DNA from: CBFDBF01 sp050293315
GTDB taxonomy: Bacteria > Pseudomonadota > Gammaproteobacteria > Chromatiales > Chromatiaceae
Length of the DNA stretch: 64,000 nucleotides
Direction: 5' to 3'
Assembly: GCA_050293315.1 (NCBI GenBank)
Contig: JBNKMS010000016.1
Location: forward strand, 1-64,000
A program made the translations under genes and the position numbers. Below are positions 25,775 to 35,170 of the stretch, one piece after another (position 1 is the first letter of the stretch; the number at the start of each line of letters is the position of its first letter). The notes under the pieces are model-generated. The model saw only the letters and a list, made by a program, of their open reading frames with translations. It made no database searches and was not told the DNA's origin.

Positions 25775-26953
25775 CTACCTCAACTGCTCATGCAGCAGAG
25801 TCAGGATACGAACCGCCGTATCAGAATTCTCACGCGCCCCCTGTTCGTTCAATACAATAATAGTGGTCTTCTCATCAGTGCTGTCTGGCTGCAGGCTCAC
25901 CTGATAACGATGCTCCTTGTCTATCTTGGCTTCACTCTTCCAGAAGGCCAGCTTTGATAGCAGACCGCGCTTCTTCTCTTGATCGCGCATTGGGTCGTTG
26001 TAGCGCACTACGTAGATCCCCTTGTCCTTATCTCTATCCTCGACCGCAAAGCCGACTCTATCCAGTGCCACACCGGTCAGACGCCACGCCCTGTCTAAAG
26101 AGTCTCTGAGCTCTAGCGATACCTGGTCACGCCCCTTAATAAGCTGTGAGCGAGTGCGAGTGGCGGTGTCCCTCTTCGCCAATGCCCTGCTAGCTCTCTG
26201 ATCAGCTACTCCCATGTATACCATCAGACGGCGCAGCATCTCCGCCTCCAGCTCGTGATCAGGCGGCCTTGGTATCCAGACGGTACGATCCGATTTGGTC
26301 CCAGTGGCACCGGTGACCACCTCCTCCTGCATACCACGGTGGGTCAGGAACAGCTCGATGGTACCCTCCTCATCTCCCCGCTCCAGACGTACCCTGTACT
26401 GGTCACGGGTCGCAGCACTATAGGCGGAATCAAACAGCTTACGCACGGCATCGGTAATGAAATCGCTCTTGATATCAGCCCGATTCTCTATCCAGTCGGT
26501 CACCATAACCCCGACTGCAGGATCCTGCTCCGTCAACAATATCCCGTGTTCTTGCCAGAAACCTATGGTCTTAAACCAGATATCGTCCGGCGCGGCGTGT
26601 ATCACTAGCCAGCGCTTATCCCCGCTATGCCTGGCCTCTATATTATCAATCTGTACCAGCACATTGCCTGAACCGGCCTGGCTGGCACCACTGCCGGCAG
26701 TGTTACGGTTCAGAAAACCAGAATAGGTTGCATAACCGGAACCGCTGGCACCAGGCATTGAGTAGCTGTCACGAATAGTGCTGGAACTCAGGTCTGGTGG
26801 AATCTCAAGACTGTTCTCTGCCTGCTTCGCCTTCTTGTACTCTACCTTACGGTCTGGAAGTACTTTCTCAACGGCAGAAGATACAGTACTACACCCTACA
26901 ACCCCTATTACCGTTACCCCAAAGATGAACAACCTATATAGTTTTAATATCAT
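25775..26953 (-). CDS. bamC: outer membrane assembly lipoprotein BamC
   Basis: A 392-residue lipoprotein with signal MILKLYRLFIFGVTVIGVVGC (lipobox GVVGC), the unstructured SxxEKVLPDRKVEYKKAK region that binds BamD, and two helix-grip domains (about 95-220 and 265-385; LVIHAAPDDIWFKTIGFWQEHGILL, then LDRAWRLTGVALDRVGFAVEDRDKDKGIYVVRY). It is an accessory of the BAM outer membrane protein insertion machine. The dapA-bamC neighbourhood is the conserved gammaproteobacterial one. Confidence 0.94.
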   Translation of the reverse strand: MILKLYRLFIFGVTVIGVVGCSTVSSAVEKVLPDRKVEYKKAKQAENSLEIPPDLSSSTIRDSYSMPGASGSGYATYSGFLNRNTAGSGASQAGSGNVLVQIDNIEARHSGDKRWLVIHAAPDDIWFKTIGFWQEHGILLTEQDPAVGVMVTDWIENRADIKSDFITDAVRKLFDSAYSAATRDQYRVRLERGDEEGTIELFLTHRGMQEEVVTGATGTKSDRTVWIPRPPDHELEAEMLRRLMVYMGVADQRASRALAKRDTATRTRSQLIKGRDQVSLELRDSLDRAWRLTGVALDRVGFAVEDRDKDKGIYVVRYNDPMRDQEKKRGLLSKLAFWKSEAKIDKEHRYQVSLQPDSTDEKTTIIVLNEQGARENSDTAVRILTLLHEQLR

Positions 26954-27043
26954 TTTATGAAGAACCTGTTGATTACCGTAACCTGCGCAAACGCACAGCC
27001 GTCATGGAGCTCCGACTAAGTCATAGGCCCCTTGTATATAGCC

Positions 27044-27919
27044 CTATATGATACCAGCGAGGTGCATAGAGTTCCGCACCGCAGCGTGATACTTCTCATC
27101 CAATCTGGTCAGAGGCAGACGGATACCGCTTGCGATACGCCCCATCTCAGCCAGAGCCCACTTTACCGGGATAGGATTAGCCTCAAGAAATAGATCGCGA
27201 TGAAGTCCAGCCAACCTCTGGTCAATCTCTGCGGCGACCCCGCTCTCTCCCGCCAACGCTGCTGCACACATATGAGACATCTGTGCGGGAGCAAGATTGG
27301 CGGTTACCGAAATAACCCCATCCCCTCCAGCAAGAATAAACTCTCGCGAGGTCGCATCATCGCCGCTAATGATAACAAAATTCTCACCACAACCGGTACG
27401 AATCTCAGCCACCCGCTGCAGCTCGCCGGTTGCCTCCTTAATCCCCACAATATTCTCTATCTGCGCCAGACGGGCAACCGTCTCTGGCAGCATATCGCAG
27501 GCGGTGCGCCCCGGGACATTATACAGAAGCTGCGGTATAGCAACCGCCTCCGCCACCGCCTTGTGGTGAAGATAGAGTCCCTCCTGGGTGGGCCTGTTGT
27601 AATATGGGGTGACCAGCAGGCAGGCGTCCGCACCAGCCTCCACAGCGCAGCGGGTAAGGTCGACCGCCTCGGTAGTAGAGTTGGCGCCGGTACCGGCGAT
27701 CACCGGGATGCGCCCATCGGCGTACTCAACCACCAGCCTTATTACCTGACAGTGCTCAGCATGATCCAGGGTGGCTGATTCACCGGTAGTACCAACCGCT
27801 ACTATTGCGGCAGTGCCCTGCTCTATATGCCACTCCACCAGGGCGCGCAGCGAATCTGTATCCAGCCCCCCATCCTCATGCATGGGCGTTACCAGGGCCA
27901 CCATACTACCTTGAAACAT
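27044..27919 (-). CDS. dapA: 4-hydroxy-tetrahydrodipicolinate synthase
   Basis: A 291-residue class I aldolase starting the diaminopimelate/lysine branch from pyruvate and aspartate semialdehyde. Motifs: GTTGESATLDHAEH substrate loop, YYNRPTQEGLYLHHKAVA, catalytic Tyr in LYNVPGRT and Schiff-base Lys in VGIKEATGELQR. Divergent from gcvR, as in E. coli, and 90 bases before bamC. Complete and typical. Confidence 0.97.
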   Translation of the reverse strand: MFQGSMVALVTPMHEDGGLDTDSLRALVEWHIEQGTAAIVAVGTTGESATLDHAEHCQVIRLVVEYADGRIPVIAGTGANSTTEAVDLTRCAVEAGADACLLVTPYYNRPTQEGLYLHHKAVAEAVAIPQLLYNVPGRTACDMLPETVARLAQIENIVGIKEATGELQRVAEIRTGCGENFVIISGDDATSREFILAGGDGVISVTANLAPAQMSHMCAAALAGESGVAAEIDQRLAGLHRDLFLEANPIPVKWALAEMGRIASGIRLPLTRLDEKYHAAVRNSMHLAGII

Positions 27920-28081
27920 TTAAAGCCCCTAAGAACCGAACCGAGTCGGGCATTCTAAACCGCCGCTCCCGCGGCTGACAAGCGAATTGAGTGGAAACAT
28001 CTGCCGCTACTGGGGGGAGACAGGAGGGGCATGACGGCGCTATATTAACAGTTACCAACTAAGCCACCAGTAACAGATAAT

Positions 28082-28621
28082 ATGCCATCGAAAAAGAACT
28101 TCCTGGTCATTTCAGCAATTGGCAGTGACCGCCCGGGGATTGTCAACGAGCTCTCCCAGGCGGTGTTGGATCATGACTGCAATATAAGCGATAGCCGGAT
28201 GACAGTACTGGGTGGTGAATTTGCCATCCTGCTTATGGTAGAGGGCAACTGGAATACCCTGGCCAAGCTCGAAGAAGGACTGCCCAGCCTGGGGAACAGC
28301 CTAGGCCTTACCATCATCAGCCAACGCACCGAGGAGAGGGCAACTACCAGTGGCCTATTGCCATACGCAGTAGAGGTAGTCTCTATGGATCATCCCGGGA
28401 TTGTGCACAGCCTGGCTGGATTCTTCTCCCAGCGGGATATAAACATTGAGGACATGGTCACCAGTACCTACGCCGCCGCCCATACTGGCACCACCATGTT
28501 TTCGGTAAATATGAGCGTTGGCATTCCTGCCGACGTCCACATCGCCTCTCTGCGGGAGGAGTTTATAGAGTTCTGTGACTCCCTCAACCTGGACGCCGTG
28601 CTGGAGCCGATTAAGGGTTAG
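28082..28621 (+). CDS. gcvR: glycine cleavage system transcriptional repressor GcvR
   Basis: A 179-residue protein built of two ACT domains (about 8-80, starting VISAIGSDRPGIVNELS, and about 95-170, starting EVVSMDHPGIVHSLAGFF). GcvR binds glycine and antagonises GcvA activation in enterobacteria. The gcvR/dapA divergent pair is conserved. Its last eleven bases overlap the 3' end of aspS on the opposite strand. No gcv genes occur in the window, so the target is assumed from the family. Confidence 0.88.
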   Translation: MPSKKNFLVISAIGSDRPGIVNELSQAVLDHDCNISDSRMTVLGGEFAILLMVEGNWNTLAKLEEGLPSLGNSLGLTIISQRTEERATTSGLLPYAVEVVSMDHPGIVHSLAGFFSQRDINIEDMVTSTYAAAHTGTTMFSVNMSVGIPADVHIASLREEFIEFCDSLNLDAVLEPIKG

Positions 28622-30422
28622 AGTTTGGATTAGGGCTAGCCTGCTCCTCGGTCTGCGGTCTGCGCACCCTGATTGAGAGCTCTCGCAGCTGGGCGGTACT
28701 CACCTCTGCCGGGGCCGAGGTAAGCAGACAGGCGGCCGATTGGGTCTTGGGAAAGGCCATAACATCACGAATAGAACCAGCCCCTACCAGCAGCATCACC
28801 AACCGGTCCAGGCCAAAGGCGATACCACCGTGCGGCGGACAGCCGTGACGCAGCGCATCCAGGAGAAACCCAAATTTCTCCTCCGCCTCCTGCGGCTCGA
28901 TCCCTAGAAGCTGGAATACCTTGTCCTGCACCTGCTTACGGTGGATACGGATTGAGCCGCCACCAATCTCTGTACCGTTCAATACCATGTCATATGCGCG
29001 CGACAGGGCGGCAGCCGGATCACTATCAAGCAGCCCCAGATGCTCCTCTTTACAGGCGGTAAACGGATGGTGGGGAGAGGTCCAGCGCTTGGCCTGTTCA
29101 TCCCACTCGAACATCGGGAAGTCGACCACCCAGAGCGGGTGCCAACCATCTGCCATCAGGCCACGATCCTCTCCCAACTTGACCCGCAGGGCACCTAGCG
29201 CCTCATTTACTATCTTGGCCTTATCGGCCCCAAAGAATATCAGGTCGCCATCCTCAGCCCCGGTGCGGGATAGTATCCCCTCCACCGCCGTATCCGGCAG
29301 GAACTTGAGAATAGGCGACTGTAGTCCTTCACGCCCCTTGGCGATCTCATTGACCTTGATATAGGCCAGCCCACGGGCACCATAGATACCCACGAACTTG
29401 GTATAGGCATCAATCTCCTTGCGGGTCAGCGTACCGCCCTGGGGCAGACAGAGCGCGGCAATCCTCCCCTGAGGATCATTCGCCGGGCCGGCAAACACCT
29501 TAAACTCCACCTCCTGCATGAGATCGGCCACATCTACCAACTCCAGCGGACAGCGCATGTCCGGGCGATCTGAGCCGAAACGCCGCATCGCCTCCTGGTA
29601 ACTCATACGGGGAAATGGGCTTGGCAGCTCCGTCTCCAGTACCTCTCTGACCACCACGCGGATCATCTCCTCCATGATGCCCATGATTGAGTCCTCATCC
29701 TCAAACGAGAGCTCGACATCAAGCTGGGTGAATTCAGGCTGGCGGTCGGCACGCAGATCCTCATCCCGGAAACAGCGCACGATCTGGTAGTAACGATCCA
29801 CCCCAGACATCATCAGTAGCTGTTTGAATAGCTGTGGTGACTGCGGCAGGGCAAAAAACTCTCCCGGATGGGTGCGCGATGGCACCAGATAGTCGCGCGC
29901 GCCCTCCGGTGTAGCCTTGGTCAACATCGGGGTCTCGATATCGAGAAAACCGTGGCTATCCATATATTGGCGCAGGATGTGGGTGATCTCAGCCCTCAGT
30001 TTGATCCGGCGAAACATCTCGGGGCGCCGCAGGTCGATATAGCGATAACGCAGCCGCACCTCGTCCGAGACGGTCTCGTGTTCATCCAGCTGAAACGGCG
30101 GAGTATCCGCCCGATTCAGCACCTCCAGCTCCCGCCCCAGCACCTCGATCTCACCACTAGGCATATCAGGATTCACGCTGCCATCCGGACGCCGCCTGAC
30201 CAGACCCTTGACCCGCAGTACAAATTCATTTCGAACCTGTTCGGCTGTGGCGAAAACATCTTCCAGGTCCGGGTCATACACCACCTGTACCAGCCCTTCA
30301 CGGTCTCGCAGGTCTATGAATATCACCCCTCCATGATCACGGCGACGATGCACCCAGCCGCAGAGTTCAACCTCCTGGTCGATGTTGGTGGCATTGAGCT
30401 GTCCGCAATAGTGGCTACGCAT
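28611..30422 (-). CDS. aspS: aspartate-tRNA ligase
   Basis: A 603-residue class II synthetase of the long bacterial type. N-terminal OB anticodon-binding fold (CGWVHRRRDHGGVIFIDLRDREG), motif 2 (FRDEDLRADRQPEFTQLD), a GAD insertion domain, and motif 3 (GIAFGLDRLVMLL). The reading frame is open further upstream, but the family start MRSHYCG is at 30422. It follows DUF502 by 58 bases in the conserved fmdB-DUF502-aspS arrangement. Confidence 0.97.
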   Translation of the reverse strand: MRSHYCGQLNATNIDQEVELCGWVHRRRDHGGVIFIDLRDREGLVQVVYDPDLEDVFATAEQVRNEFVLRVKGLVRRRPDGSVNPDMPSGEIEVLGRELEVLNRADTPPFQLDEHETVSDEVRLRYRYIDLRRPEMFRRIKLRAEITHILRQYMDSHGFLDIETPMLTKATPEGARDYLVPSRTHPGEFFALPQSPQLFKQLLMMSGVDRYYQIVRCFRDEDLRADRQPEFTQLDVELSFEDEDSIMGIMEEMIRVVVREVLETELPSPFPRMSYQEAMRRFGSDRPDMRCPLELVDVADLMQEVEFKVFAGPANDPQGRIAALCLPQGGTLTRKEIDAYTKFVGIYGARGLAYIKVNEIAKGREGLQSPILKFLPDTAVEGILSRTGAEDGDLIFFGADKAKIVNEALGALRVKLGEDRGLMADGWHPLWVVDFPMFEWDEQAKRWTSPHHPFTACKEEHLGLLDSDPAAALSRAYDMVLNGTEIGGGSIRIHRKQVQDKVFQLLGIEPQEAEEKFGFLLDALRHGCPPHGGIAFGLDRLVMLLVGAGSIRDVMAFPKTQSAACLLTSAPAEVSTAQLRELSIRVRRPQTEEQASPNPNSNP

Positions 30423-30480
30423 TAAACTGACTTCCGAATATTTGGTTACACCGCTTATCTGGCGGTAAAGAGCGGGAATG

Positions 30481-31125
30481 TTAAGGCTTGGATTGTGTCG
30501 GCGCAAGTTCTTCTGGCAGATCGTGGACACCTGGAACCACGGCCCCCATGGACATCAGCATCTTCAGACCGTCATCCACACTCATCTCCAGCTCGATCAC
30601 ATCCTCCCGCGGGACCATCACAAAATAGCCACCGGTAGGGTTAGGTGTGGTGGGGACGTAGATATTGACCACATCACGCCCAGTCTTCCGCTGCGCCTCG
30701 CCTACGCCGGTTCCAGTAAGAAAGGCTATCGTCCAGAGTCCGGGGCGAGGAAACTCCACCAGCACCACCTTACGAAAGGAGTTTCCTGCATCGGAGAACA
30801 TGGTCTCTGCCAACTGCTTGGCACCGGAGTATACAGAGCGGACCAGGGGGATCCTGGCTAGCACCATCTCCCCGACCCTGACTAGTTTACGGCCAAAAAA
30901 GTTGGCCACCAGGACACCGGTAAGCAGCACTACGGCAAAGGAGAGCAGTACACCCAGGCCAGGTACAGAGAAACCGATGAGATTCTCCGGCCGGTAGGCC
31001 TCAGGGAGCAGCATAACGCTCCCATCGAGCCAACGGATCAGCATCCGCGCCACCAAGATAGTAATCCCCAGCGGCATCCAGACCAGGAGTCCAGCTATGA
31101 GATAGCGCCGCAGGTAGGACATCAT
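30481..31125 (-). CDS. DUF502 family membrane protein
   Basis: A 214-residue inner membrane protein with two transmembrane helices (about 7-27 and 51-74) followed by a soluble domain containing FFGRKLVRVGEMVLARIPLVRSVYSGAKQ, the hallmark of DUF502. Function is unknown. AGGAGG eight bases before the first of two adjacent ATG codons supports the start. It sits between fmdB and aspS, a position it often holds in gammaproteobacteria. Confidence 0.93.
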   Translation of the reverse strand: MMSYLRRYLIAGLLVWMPLGITILVARMLIRWLDGSVMLLPEAYRPENLIGFSVPGLGVLLSFAVVLLTGVLVANFFGRKLVRVGEMVLARIPLVRSVYSGAKQLAETMFSDAGNSFRKVVLVEFPRPGLWTIAFLTGTGVGEAQRKTGRDVVNIYVPTTPNPTGGYFVMVPREDVIELEMSVDDGLKMLMSMGAVVPGVHDLPEELAPTQSKP

Positions 31126-31137
31126 GGCATCAGCCTC

Positions 31138-31401
31138 CTAATCACAGGAACAGCATTTACCACCGCTGCATGGTGGTGCCGACTCTTTACTGCCGGACTC
31201 ATGCAGATTCTTTTTGCTACCCTGTTTAAAGTCGGTCTCATACCAACCACTCCCCTTCAACCGAAAGGCGGTCGCCGAGAGCAGCTTCTTCAACGCAGAC
31301 TTGCCACACTCCGGACATTCAACCAAAGGAGCATCACTAACCTTCTGTATCGCCTCGAGTTTATGTCCACAGGAATCGCAGCTATATTCGTAAATTGGCA
31401 T
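31138..31401 (-). CDS. FmdB-type zinc ribbon protein
   Basis: An 87-residue protein beginning MPIYEYSCDSCGHKLEAIQK, with two CxxC knuckles (CDSC and CPEC) forming the FmdB regulatory zinc ribbon, LLSATAFRLKGSGWYETDF typical of the family, and a Cys-rich tail (CSGGKCCSCD). It was named for putative control of formamidase genes but is mostly a conserved gene of unknown role. The internal ATG at 31401 is the family start; the longer reading frame upstream is not supported. Confidence 0.93.
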   Translation of the reverse strand: MPIYEYSCDSCGHKLEAIQKVSDAPLVECPECGKSALKKLLSATAFRLKGSGWYETDFKQGSKKNLHESGSKESAPPCSGGKCCSCD

Positions 31402-31579
31402 CGATAAAACCCTCAAATCTAGATCAACCAATAAGGTCGGTACAAAGCATCCTGGGTATACCCACCACACTAACGCAGGCCGGAGCAACACGTATGAGTG
31501 TTGTATCCCTAGAATATTTGTACCCGGTTGAAATTTTTCAAGATTCTACCATAGGCCGTCGGCCATAACCCACTATCTT

Positions 31580-32200
31580 TCATCCTGCTGTACTACGCTC
31601 TTCCCTGAGTTGTTGCAACATTGCCGTCTGCCGCTGGACAATATGCCGCGCCAAGGCGTCGCGGTCACTTTCGCGCATATGAGTAAAGGCAATACGAATA
31701 AAATGGGAAAACTCTGACTCCGCCGGCTCCAACCTATTGCAGCCGACCACCTCACCAAAGGCAAAAATACCGGTAAGTGAAGGGAATAGAAGCATCCTCA
31801 ACTCCAGTATGGCGCCAACCTCCAGCTGCTCGGTACTCTTAAAGGCCATACCCGACACGCTCAGATTGACCGGCCGTGCCTGTTCCGCCTTGAGATTGGC
31901 ATCACCAGATACCAACGCTCTCCCCAGCAGCTCCATCTTCTGATCCAGGGATTTGAGATAACTTGCAATCTCGGGAGATTCTGCCTGGATCTTGTGCAAG
32001 ATACCCATCATCTGCTGACTGATAGAGGTGAGCCCGCTCATGATAGTAAAATTGGTATCCATCTCCCGATTCATCCGCTCTAGTCTTTGCGGCAATTCTG
32101 CGGCTGAAATCTCCTGATAACTCAGGCTCAGAAAATCCTCGATACGAAAAAAGTCTCTACGCTCGTCAACTACCGGTGTGTGAGAATCTTGATTACCCAT
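31580..32200 (-). CDS. PilZ-domain c-di-GMP receptor with helical insertion
   Basis: A 206-residue protein with both PilZ ligand motifs: RxxxR as R15-DFF-R19 in ERRDFFRIEDF, and NxSxxG as N112-LSVSG117. Instead of the usual few tens of residues, about 90 separate them, filled by long amphipathic helices (about 33-105). This resembles the PilZ architecture with inserted helices described in Xanthomonas that forms tetramers. It is the third gene after pomA and pomB (13 bases from pomB), so it probably adjusts stator function in response to c-di-GMP. The motor link is inferred from the operon. Confidence 0.85.
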   Translation of the reverse strand: MGNQDSHTPVVDERRDFFRIEDFLSLSYQEISAAELPQRLERMNREMDTNFTIMSGLTSISQQMMGILHKIQAESPEIASYLKSLDQKMELLGRALVSGDANLKAEQARPVNLSVSGMAFKSTEQLEVGAILELRMLLFPSLTGIFAFGEVVGCNRLEPAESEFSHFIRIAFTHMRESDRDALARHIVQRQTAMLQQLREERSTAG

Positions 32201-32213
32201 GGCATATGGTTCC

Positions 32214-33317
32214 TTAATATTTTAGCTCTTCATCACTCTCTATATCATGTCCCCGGATCAGGATGAGCTCCACCCTTCTATTCTTGGCCCTATTATCATC
32301 TGAGTCATTTGGTACCAGCGGGTGGGAGTCAGCATGCCCCTCCACCAGGATATTCTCCGGGGAGATATCTGGATTCTGCAGCAGGGCGTGGACAACGGTA
32401 ACTGCCCGCGCAGCGGAGAGATCCCAATTGGAGCGGTAACGGTAGTTAGATATCGGGACATCATCGGTATGCCCTGCCACTACCAGCTTGCCGGGCGTCC
32501 CTCCCAGAGCGGTACTTATACGGTCAATCACATCGAAGAACCCCGGGTTCAGGGTGGCGCGACCGGAGGGGAAAGAGCCCTTCTCCCGGATCCGCACAAT
32601 TATCTTCGATGCCTCAGTCTCGACTGTAACCGTCCCCTCGGCAATCTCATTTGCTAACAAGACGTTTAGTTGGGCTGCTTGCTGCTGTAGCTCCCGGGCG
32701 ATCTTGTTTGCCATGACCTCCTGCGCCAAGTCCTCATCGATATCCTCAAGTCCAATATCCCTGCTCTTGTCTTTATCTTTATCTTTGTCTTTATCCTTCT
32801 CCTTGTCTTTGTCTTTGTCCTTATCCTTCTCCTTGTCTTTGTCTTTGTCTTTGTCTTTGTCCTTCTCTTTGTCCTTCTCCTTCTCATTGTCCTTCTCTTT
32901 ATCTTTCTCTTTGTCCTGCTCCTGATTCTGGATCTGTTCCTGTTTCTGGCTCTGCTCCTGCTCCTTCTCCTGCTCCTTCTGCTCATCTCTAACTGCATCC
33001 GGAATATCGAGCTTACTCTTATCTATATCGGTGGTCTTCTGTCTAACCTCATCAAGCAGAGAGGGTTCGGGAATCATGGATGGACTGAACTCCTGCTTGA
33101 TGACACTGGTCCCCATTACAATCTCGTTAGCCGGGATCTTCTGCTGCACGCCAAAGGCATCTTGCATAGCCTCCGCCATCTTTTTGAAGCGGGTCGCATC
33201 CATGGTCGCAAAGGAGAGAAGCAGTACGAAAAAACAGAGAAGCAGGGACATTAGATCGGCAAAGGTGGCAAGCCATGGTGGCAGACCTACTGGACATTTT
33301 GGGCAATCTTGATCCAT
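32214..33317 (-). CDS. flagellar stator protein PomB/MotB with long Lys-Asp linker
   Basis: A 367-residue stator subunit. The N-terminus CPVGLPPWLATFADLMSLL, with the ion-binding Asp21 in its single transmembrane helix (about 18-38), resembles Na+-type PomB more than MotB. Residues 111-186 are an almost pure Lys/Asp/Glu/Gln tract; the C-terminal OmpA-like peptidoglycan-binding domain (about 235-350) has AGHTDDVPISN and NRRVELILIR. The tract replaces the plug/linker spacing of ordinary MotB and is encoded by a six-base repeat-like DNA stretch. It follows pomA by 23 bases. Confidence 0.92.
   Translation of the reverse strand: MDQDCPKCPVGLPPWLATFADLMSLLLCFFVLLLSFATMDATRFKKMAEAMQDAFGVQQKIPANEIVMGTSVIKQEFSPSMIPEPSLLDEVRQKTTDIDKSKLDIPDAVRDEQKEQEKEQEQSQKQEQIQNQEQDKEKDKEKDNEKEKDKEKDKDKDKDKDKEKDKDKDKDKEKDKDKDKDKDKSRDIGLEDIDEDLAQEVMANKIARELQQQAAQLNVLLANEIAEGTVTVETEASKIIVRIREKGSFPSGRATLNPGFFDVIDRISTALGGTPGKLVVAGHTDDVPISNYRYRSNWDLSAARAVTVVHALLQNPDISPENILVEGHADSHPLVPNDSDDNRAKNRRVELILIRGHDIESDEELKY
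32760..32987 (-). repeat. six-base-period coding repeat (Lys-Asp tract) in pomB
   Basis: About 228 bases encoding alternating Lys and Asp/Glu, with units such as AAAGAC and AAGGAG/AAGGAT on the coding strand. The near-perfect six-base period makes it prone to replication slippage in multiples of two residues without frame loss. Confidence 0.8.
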
Positions 33318-33340
33318 AAACCTGTCCCGACGCTACCCCG

Positions 33341-34099
33341 TCACTCGTCATCACTCTTCCGCTGGTTGGCAGGCAGATAGGAGCTAAGCAGTTGTTCCAG
33401 TACCCGCGGATTCATCCCCTCTTGGATACCGGATATGGTCTCAGTAATAAGTAACTTGCTGACCCTCTCCTGGGCGCTGGCCCGTGACAATTTCTCGGCC
33501 ATAGGTGTTGCAAATGCGTTTGCGATAATCGCACCGTATAGGGTTGTCAGCAGGGCTATAGCCATAGCCGGGCCAATACTTGCGGGATCAGACATATTGG
33601 CCAGCATCTGCACCAGACCCACCAGGGTACCGATCATCCCCATAGCCGGGGCAATAGTAGCCATGTTTCTGAACATGAGCTGCCCCATATCGTGGCGCTC
33701 TATGGTGAGATTGATATCTCTGTTGAGCATCCGCTGTACCAGGGCCGGGTCATGACCATCCACACACAATGCGATCCCCATCTTCAGGAAATCGTTGCTT
33801 ATATCCTGCCCCTCTAATGCCAGCAGGCCGTTCTTACGGGCTATGTCAGACAGCTGGACCGCCTCTTCGATCAACTGTTGGGCATCAGCGGTTTCATAAA
33901 AGAAGGCCTTGAAGCCGATACTGAAGGATTCAAAAAAATCCTTCAGTGACACCTCCATCAGGGTTACCATAAAGGTGCCGCCAACCACTATCAGGATGGA
34001 GGGGATATTGACGAACAGCATGAAATCGCCACCAGAGGCGATGGCGCCGATGATTATACCGAATCCACCTAGTAATCCGATAAGCGTTGCAATATCCAC
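33341..34099 (-). CDS. flagellar stator protein PomA/MotA
   Basis: A 252-residue membrane protein starting VDIATLIGLLGGFGIIIGAI, very like PomA, with four transmembrane segments, the cytoplasmic loop containing ALEGQD and ALCVDGHDPALVQRML, and the conserved MFRNMATIAPAMGMIGTLVGLVQML / ALLTTLYGAIIANAFATP helices. I chose the GTG at 34099, with AAGGAG nine bases ahead, over a longer upstream extension. First gene of the pomA-pomB-PilZ operon; no other flagellar genes are in the window. Confidence 0.93.
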   Translation of the reverse strand: MDIATLIGLLGGFGIIIGAIASGGDFMLFVNIPSILIVVGGTFMVTLMEVSLKDFFESFSIGFKAFFYETADAQQLIEEAVQLSDIARKNGLLALEGQDISNDFLKMGIALCVDGHDPALVQRMLNRDINLTIERHDMGQLMFRNMATIAPAMGMIGTLVGLVQMLANMSDPASIGPAMAIALLTTLYGAIIANAFATPMAEKLSRASAQERVSKLLITETISGIQEGMNPRVLEQLLSSYLPANQRKSDDE

Positions 34100-34233
34100 T
34101 AACAACCGCTCCTTACTTGACCATGCAGGATATATGTTTGCCCAAAACAGGCCACTGTAGATGGTAGCGGTCTGCCGGCTCAAAACTTTAATTCCGGTTT
34201 GCTGCTGCAAGCGGAGTAGGGAGGTACTTTCAA

Positions 34234-35070
34234 ATGACTGAGAATAAAGAGAAAACTATCCTGATTACCGGCTGTTCCAGCGGTATTGGGTTGCACACTG
34301 CTCGTGGGCTCCAGGCCCGTGGTTATTGGGTCTTTGCCTCCGCCAGAGACCCACAAGACGTGGCCAGACTGCAGCAGGAGGGGCTGCAGACCCTGCAGCT
34401 GGATCTGGATGATAGCGACAGCATTGCAGCAGCGGTTGAGCAGCTCCTACACTCTACCGACGGGCGGCTCTACGCCCTGTTCAACAACGGTGCCTATGGC
34501 CAACCCGGGGCGGTCGAAGACCTGCCCACAGATGTATTGAGGGCCCAGTTTGAGACCAATCTGTTCGGGTGGCATGAGCTGACCCGTCGCATCCTGCCTG
34601 TGATGCGCAAACAGGGAGAGGGCAGGATCATACAGAACAGCTCGGTTCTTGGATTCGTACCTCTGGCATTTCGCGGTGCCTATAACGCCAGCAAGTATGC
34701 GCTTGAGGGACTAAGCGACACCCTGCGGCTGGAGCTACACGGCAGCAACATTTATGTCAGCCTGATAGAGCCTGGGCCCATCAGCAGCAATTTCCGTAAA
34801 AATGCCTACCTCAGGTGGAAACAGAATATCGATTACAGCGACAGTGTACATCGCGACTTCTACCGCGCGATGGAGCGACGACTCACTATGGATGGCCCTG
34901 CAGTACCTTTTACTCTAACTCCGGAAGCGGTACTAAAGCGGGTAATCCACGCCCTGGAGAGTCGCCGACCAAAGGCCTATTACTGCGTCACCTTCCCTAC
35001 CTACCTGTTTGCATTTTTACGTCGCATCCTGCCTGCACGGGCCCTGGATGCAGTGTTGCGCAGGGTGTAG
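34234..35070 (+). CDS. short-chain dehydrogenase/reductase
   Basis: A 278-residue classical SDR. The cofactor motif TGCSSGIG (TGxxxGIG) lies at about 14-21, NNGAYGQPG is the NNAG-like segment, Ser is in QNSSVLGF and the catalytic YNASK follows. The C-terminal RRILPARALDAVLRRV is hydrophobic and basic. The substrate is unknown; similar proteins are often annotated as short-chain oxidoreductases acting on lipids or retinol-like compounds. Divergent from the stator operon and alone on its strand. Confidence 0.88.
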   Translation: MTENKEKTILITGCSSGIGLHTARGLQARGYWVFASARDPQDVARLQQEGLQTLQLDLDDSDSIAAAVEQLLHSTDGRLYALFNNGAYGQPGAVEDLPTDVLRAQFETNLFGWHELTRRILPVMRKQGEGRIIQNSSVLGFVPLAFRGAYNASKYALEGLSDTLRLELHGSNIYVSLIEPGPISSNFRKNAYLRWKQNIDYSDSVHRDFYRAMERRLTMDGPAVPFTLTPEAVLKRVIHALESRRPKAYYCVTFPTYLFAFLRRILPARALDAVLRRV

Positions 35071-35170
35071 GGTAGCCAACCGCCCAGAGGACCTAGCTTA
35101 GCATCTCCTACAGATAACTGTTCATTCATCGAGTAACAAACGCAAAGCTTCCGCTCCATGCTCACGCCCC

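Noticed and set aside
30423..30530. N-terminal extension of aspartate-tRNA ligase
   Set aside because: The family begins at MRSHYCG; the upstream codons are not conserved sequence.
32488..32925. Open frame rich in Ser and Leu opposite pomB
   Set aside because: It is the complement of the Lys-Asp tract; the repetitive composition follows from the six-base DNA period.
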